Source: an uncultured Veillonellaceae bacterium (GTDB taxonomy: Bacteria > Bacillota > Negativicutes > Veillonellales > Megasphaeraceae). From it: a DNA stretch of 64,000 bases. Positions 62,771-64,000 of this stretch are shown in pieces. The notes beneath the pieces were generated by a model that was not told where the DNA came from, made no database searches, and was given only the letters and a program-made list of their open reading frames with translations. Where the stretch lies: contig UREG01000001.1 in the NCBI GenBank assembly GCA_900546795.1, positions 60,600 through 124,599 on the forward strand, written 5' to 3'. How positions within the stretch are numbered: the first letter of the stretch is position 1; the number at the start of each line of letters is the position of its first letter. The position numbers and the translations under genes are program-made.

Positions 62771-63280
62771 GTGACGGAAACGATCTGGATCATGGTATTG
62801 ACGGCAGTGTGCATCGTATTGCTGGGCGCAGTGCTGATATTATATACGCAGGTAAATAAATTGAAAAAGAAATATGAGTTTTTTATGAAAGATGAAAGCG
62901 GGCAAAGCATAGAGCGGCGGCTGTCTACGGAAGTAAAAGAGCTGAGAGAAATGTCGGCAACGATGGGCGAGCTGATGGCCGTACAGCGGCAGATCCAACT
63001 GACGCAGGATCAGTGCGTACAGAAAATCGGGTTTGTAAAGTACAATGCATTCGACAACATCGGCAGCAATCTGAGTTTTTCGCTGACCGTGCTCGACGGC
63101 AAGAACAACGGTTATTGTTTATCCAGCGTGTATGGGCGCAATGAATCCCGTATTTTTGCCAAGCCGATTATTCAGGGAAAATGCATGTACAGTCTAAGTA
63201 TGGAAGAAATGGAAAGTTTGGAAAGCGCGCTGAGCGATCGGAGCAATGAGGAAATTTTGAAATCCGTACGCAACGCGTAA
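62771..63280 (+). CDS. DUF4446-family membrane-anchored protein
   Basis: A 169-residue protein with one N-terminal membrane segment (about 5-26), a helical, probably coiled-coil part (about 28-85: NKLKKKYEFFMKDESG, TEVKELREMSATMGEL) and a C-terminal beta-rich domain with VKYNAFDNIGSNLSFSLTVLDGKNNGYCLSSVYGR, which matches DUF4446. Family members are found near parAB in many Firmicutes; their role is unknown. The start is GTG at 62771 with GGGAGGT upstream. The M23 gene follows after 14 bp. Confidence 0.88.
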   Translation: MTETIWIMVLTAVCIVLLGAVLILYTQVNKLKKKYEFFMKDESGQSIERRLSTEVKELREMSATMGELMAVQRQIQLTQDQCVQKIGFVKYNAFDNIGSNLSFSLTVLDGKNNGYCLSSVYGRNESRIFAKPIIQGKCMYSLSMEEMESLESALSDRSNEEILKSVRNA

Positions 63281-63294
63281 TAGGGAGTGAGGGA

Positions 63295-64000
63295 ATGAAC
63301 CGCAAACGGATACAACAGTTATGGAAGCTAAGCGGCGGGTATCCGGATCAGCCTCTGGGCATACCGGGGCGGGAGCTGCGAAGCCTGCTGCTGATGGCTG
63401 GAATCGGGATGGTGCTGGCCGGCGCTGCATTGGGCCTTTGGATTTGGCGGGAAGGCGAGATTTTAACCTTGCGGGAACAAAATGCAGTCCAGCACCAGCA
63501 GATCGAGCAGATTCAGCAAAAAACAGCGGAATTAGATGAAAAAATGAAACAATTGGATATTCTGGATCAGGAACTGCGGCAGATGATCAAAGGCGCGGAA
63601 AGCGGAACGGTTCCTCAAGGCGGCGGCTCTCTGCTTTTAAATCAGGCAGAAAAAGAGCAGCCTCTCACGGACGACCCGCAGGAGCTGCTGATCCAAGCCG
63701 GCACGCTGGAAACAAAAATCAATGCCCGCCTGATCAGCTTCGTAACCCTGCGGACCATTTTGCAGGATACGGCGGGACAGCGAATCGGCACGTTCCAGCG
63801 GGGATTCGGCATATTGGCGGATTCTTCGCAGCCCTCTATTTGGCCGGCTCGTGGATATATCAGTTCCGAATACGGTTCACGGGTAAGCCCGATCGAAGGA
63901 GCCTCTTCCTATCATGAAGGTATCGATATCGCTGTAGAATACGGATCGCCGGTGCAGGCAACGGCAAAAGGCGTGGTAACCTATGCCGGCTGGGCAGACT
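63295..64000 (+). CDS. M23-family peptidoglycan endopeptidase, 3' end outside window
   Basis: The visible 235 codons hold an N-terminal cytoplasmic stretch, a membrane anchor (about 29-50), a coiled coil (about 54-96, LREQNAVQHQQIEQIQQK) and the start of a LytM/M23 domain: SSEYGSRVSPI, then SYHEGIDIAVEYGSPVQATAKG, where His and Asp of HEGID supply zinc ligands. The second zinc motif (HxH) lies past the edge. Such proteins either cut peptide cross-links or activate other hydrolases during growth. It forms an operon with the DUF4446 gene. Confidence 0.9.
   Translation, partial: MNRKRIQQLWKLSGGYPDQPLGIPGRELRSLLLMAGIGMVLAGAALGLWIWREGEILTLREQNAVQHQQIEQIQQKTAELDEKMKQLDILDQELRQMIKGAESGTVPQGGGSLLLNQAEKEQPLTDDPQELLIQAGTLETKINARLISFVTLRTILQDTAGQRIGTFQRGFGILADSSQPSIWPARGYISSEYGSRVSPIEGASSYHEGIDIAVEYGSPVQATAKGVVTYAGWAD

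Overview
The window looks like chromosomal DNA around the replication origin of an anaerobic, diderm Firmicute of the Negativicutes type (Veillonellales/Acidaminococcales-like). The evidence is a Firmicute-style origin block (dnaA-dnaN-S4-recF-DUF721-gyrB on one strand; rpmH-rnpA-yidD-yidC-jag-mnmE-mnmG-rsmG on the other; parAB with parS sites), an OmpH/Skp periplasmic chaperone that implies an outer membrane, the [FeFe]-hydrogenase maturase HydF, and B12-dependent methionine synthesis. The genus is not claimed.

Layout. 1-10.8 kb: an organic-acid catabolic cluster, all on the minus strand. It holds a CaiB-type CoA-transferase (cut by the window edge), two identical DASS/CitT-like carriers, an IclR regulator, an HD protein, citF-citE-citD, a TRAP-like permease with a 74-residue companion, and a LysR regulator. 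11-14.6 kb: ompH, ytfJ/gerW with its DUF2953 partner, cobO and an old-yellow-enzyme reductase (minus). 14.9-24 kb: gltB, ferritin and clpB (plus), with a VTT membrane protein (minus) between ferritin and clpB. 24.3-29.7 kb: a peroxidase system (ahpC plus a rearranged AhpF-like reductase), ybaK, a beta-carbonic anhydrase, gltD and tRNA-Arg(CCU), all minus. 29.8-30.1 kb: a dense, palindromic DnaA-box cluster far from dnaA. 30.1-41.6 kb: a small unknown protein, an M20 peptidase, dinB, arsR, a YgjP-like peptidase, a lysine-tailed protein, then gyrB to dnaA. 41.6-48.5 kb: the origin and the rpmH-to-rsmG group (plus). 48.7-52.6 kb: an accessory stretch (YjbR, methyltransferase, AAC(6')-like acetyltransferase, an HTH-desulfoferrodoxin fusion, degenerate repeats). 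52.6-56.9 kb: the rhodanese-metF-metH-reactivation operon (minus). 57.1-60.5 kb: parA, parB, a tandem array of parB 3' ends each carrying a parS site, and hydF (plus). 60.8 kb to the end: a type-B carboxylesterase (minus), a DUF4446 protein and an M23 peptidase cut by the right edge (plus).

Most notable points: (1) the 3' end of parB with its parS site is repeated in tandem at 221-bp spacing; (2) CitD lacks the serine that normally carries the prosthetic group, and no citC/X/G is visible; (3) an exact 1,450-bp duplication of the DASS carrier gene; (4) a remote palindromic DnaA-box cluster, plus a DnaA-trio-like tract between dnaA and dnaN; (5) an HTH protein carrying a complete superoxide-reductase-type iron site. 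Coordinates, motifs and repeats were read by eye; no database search, folding or composition calculation was run.
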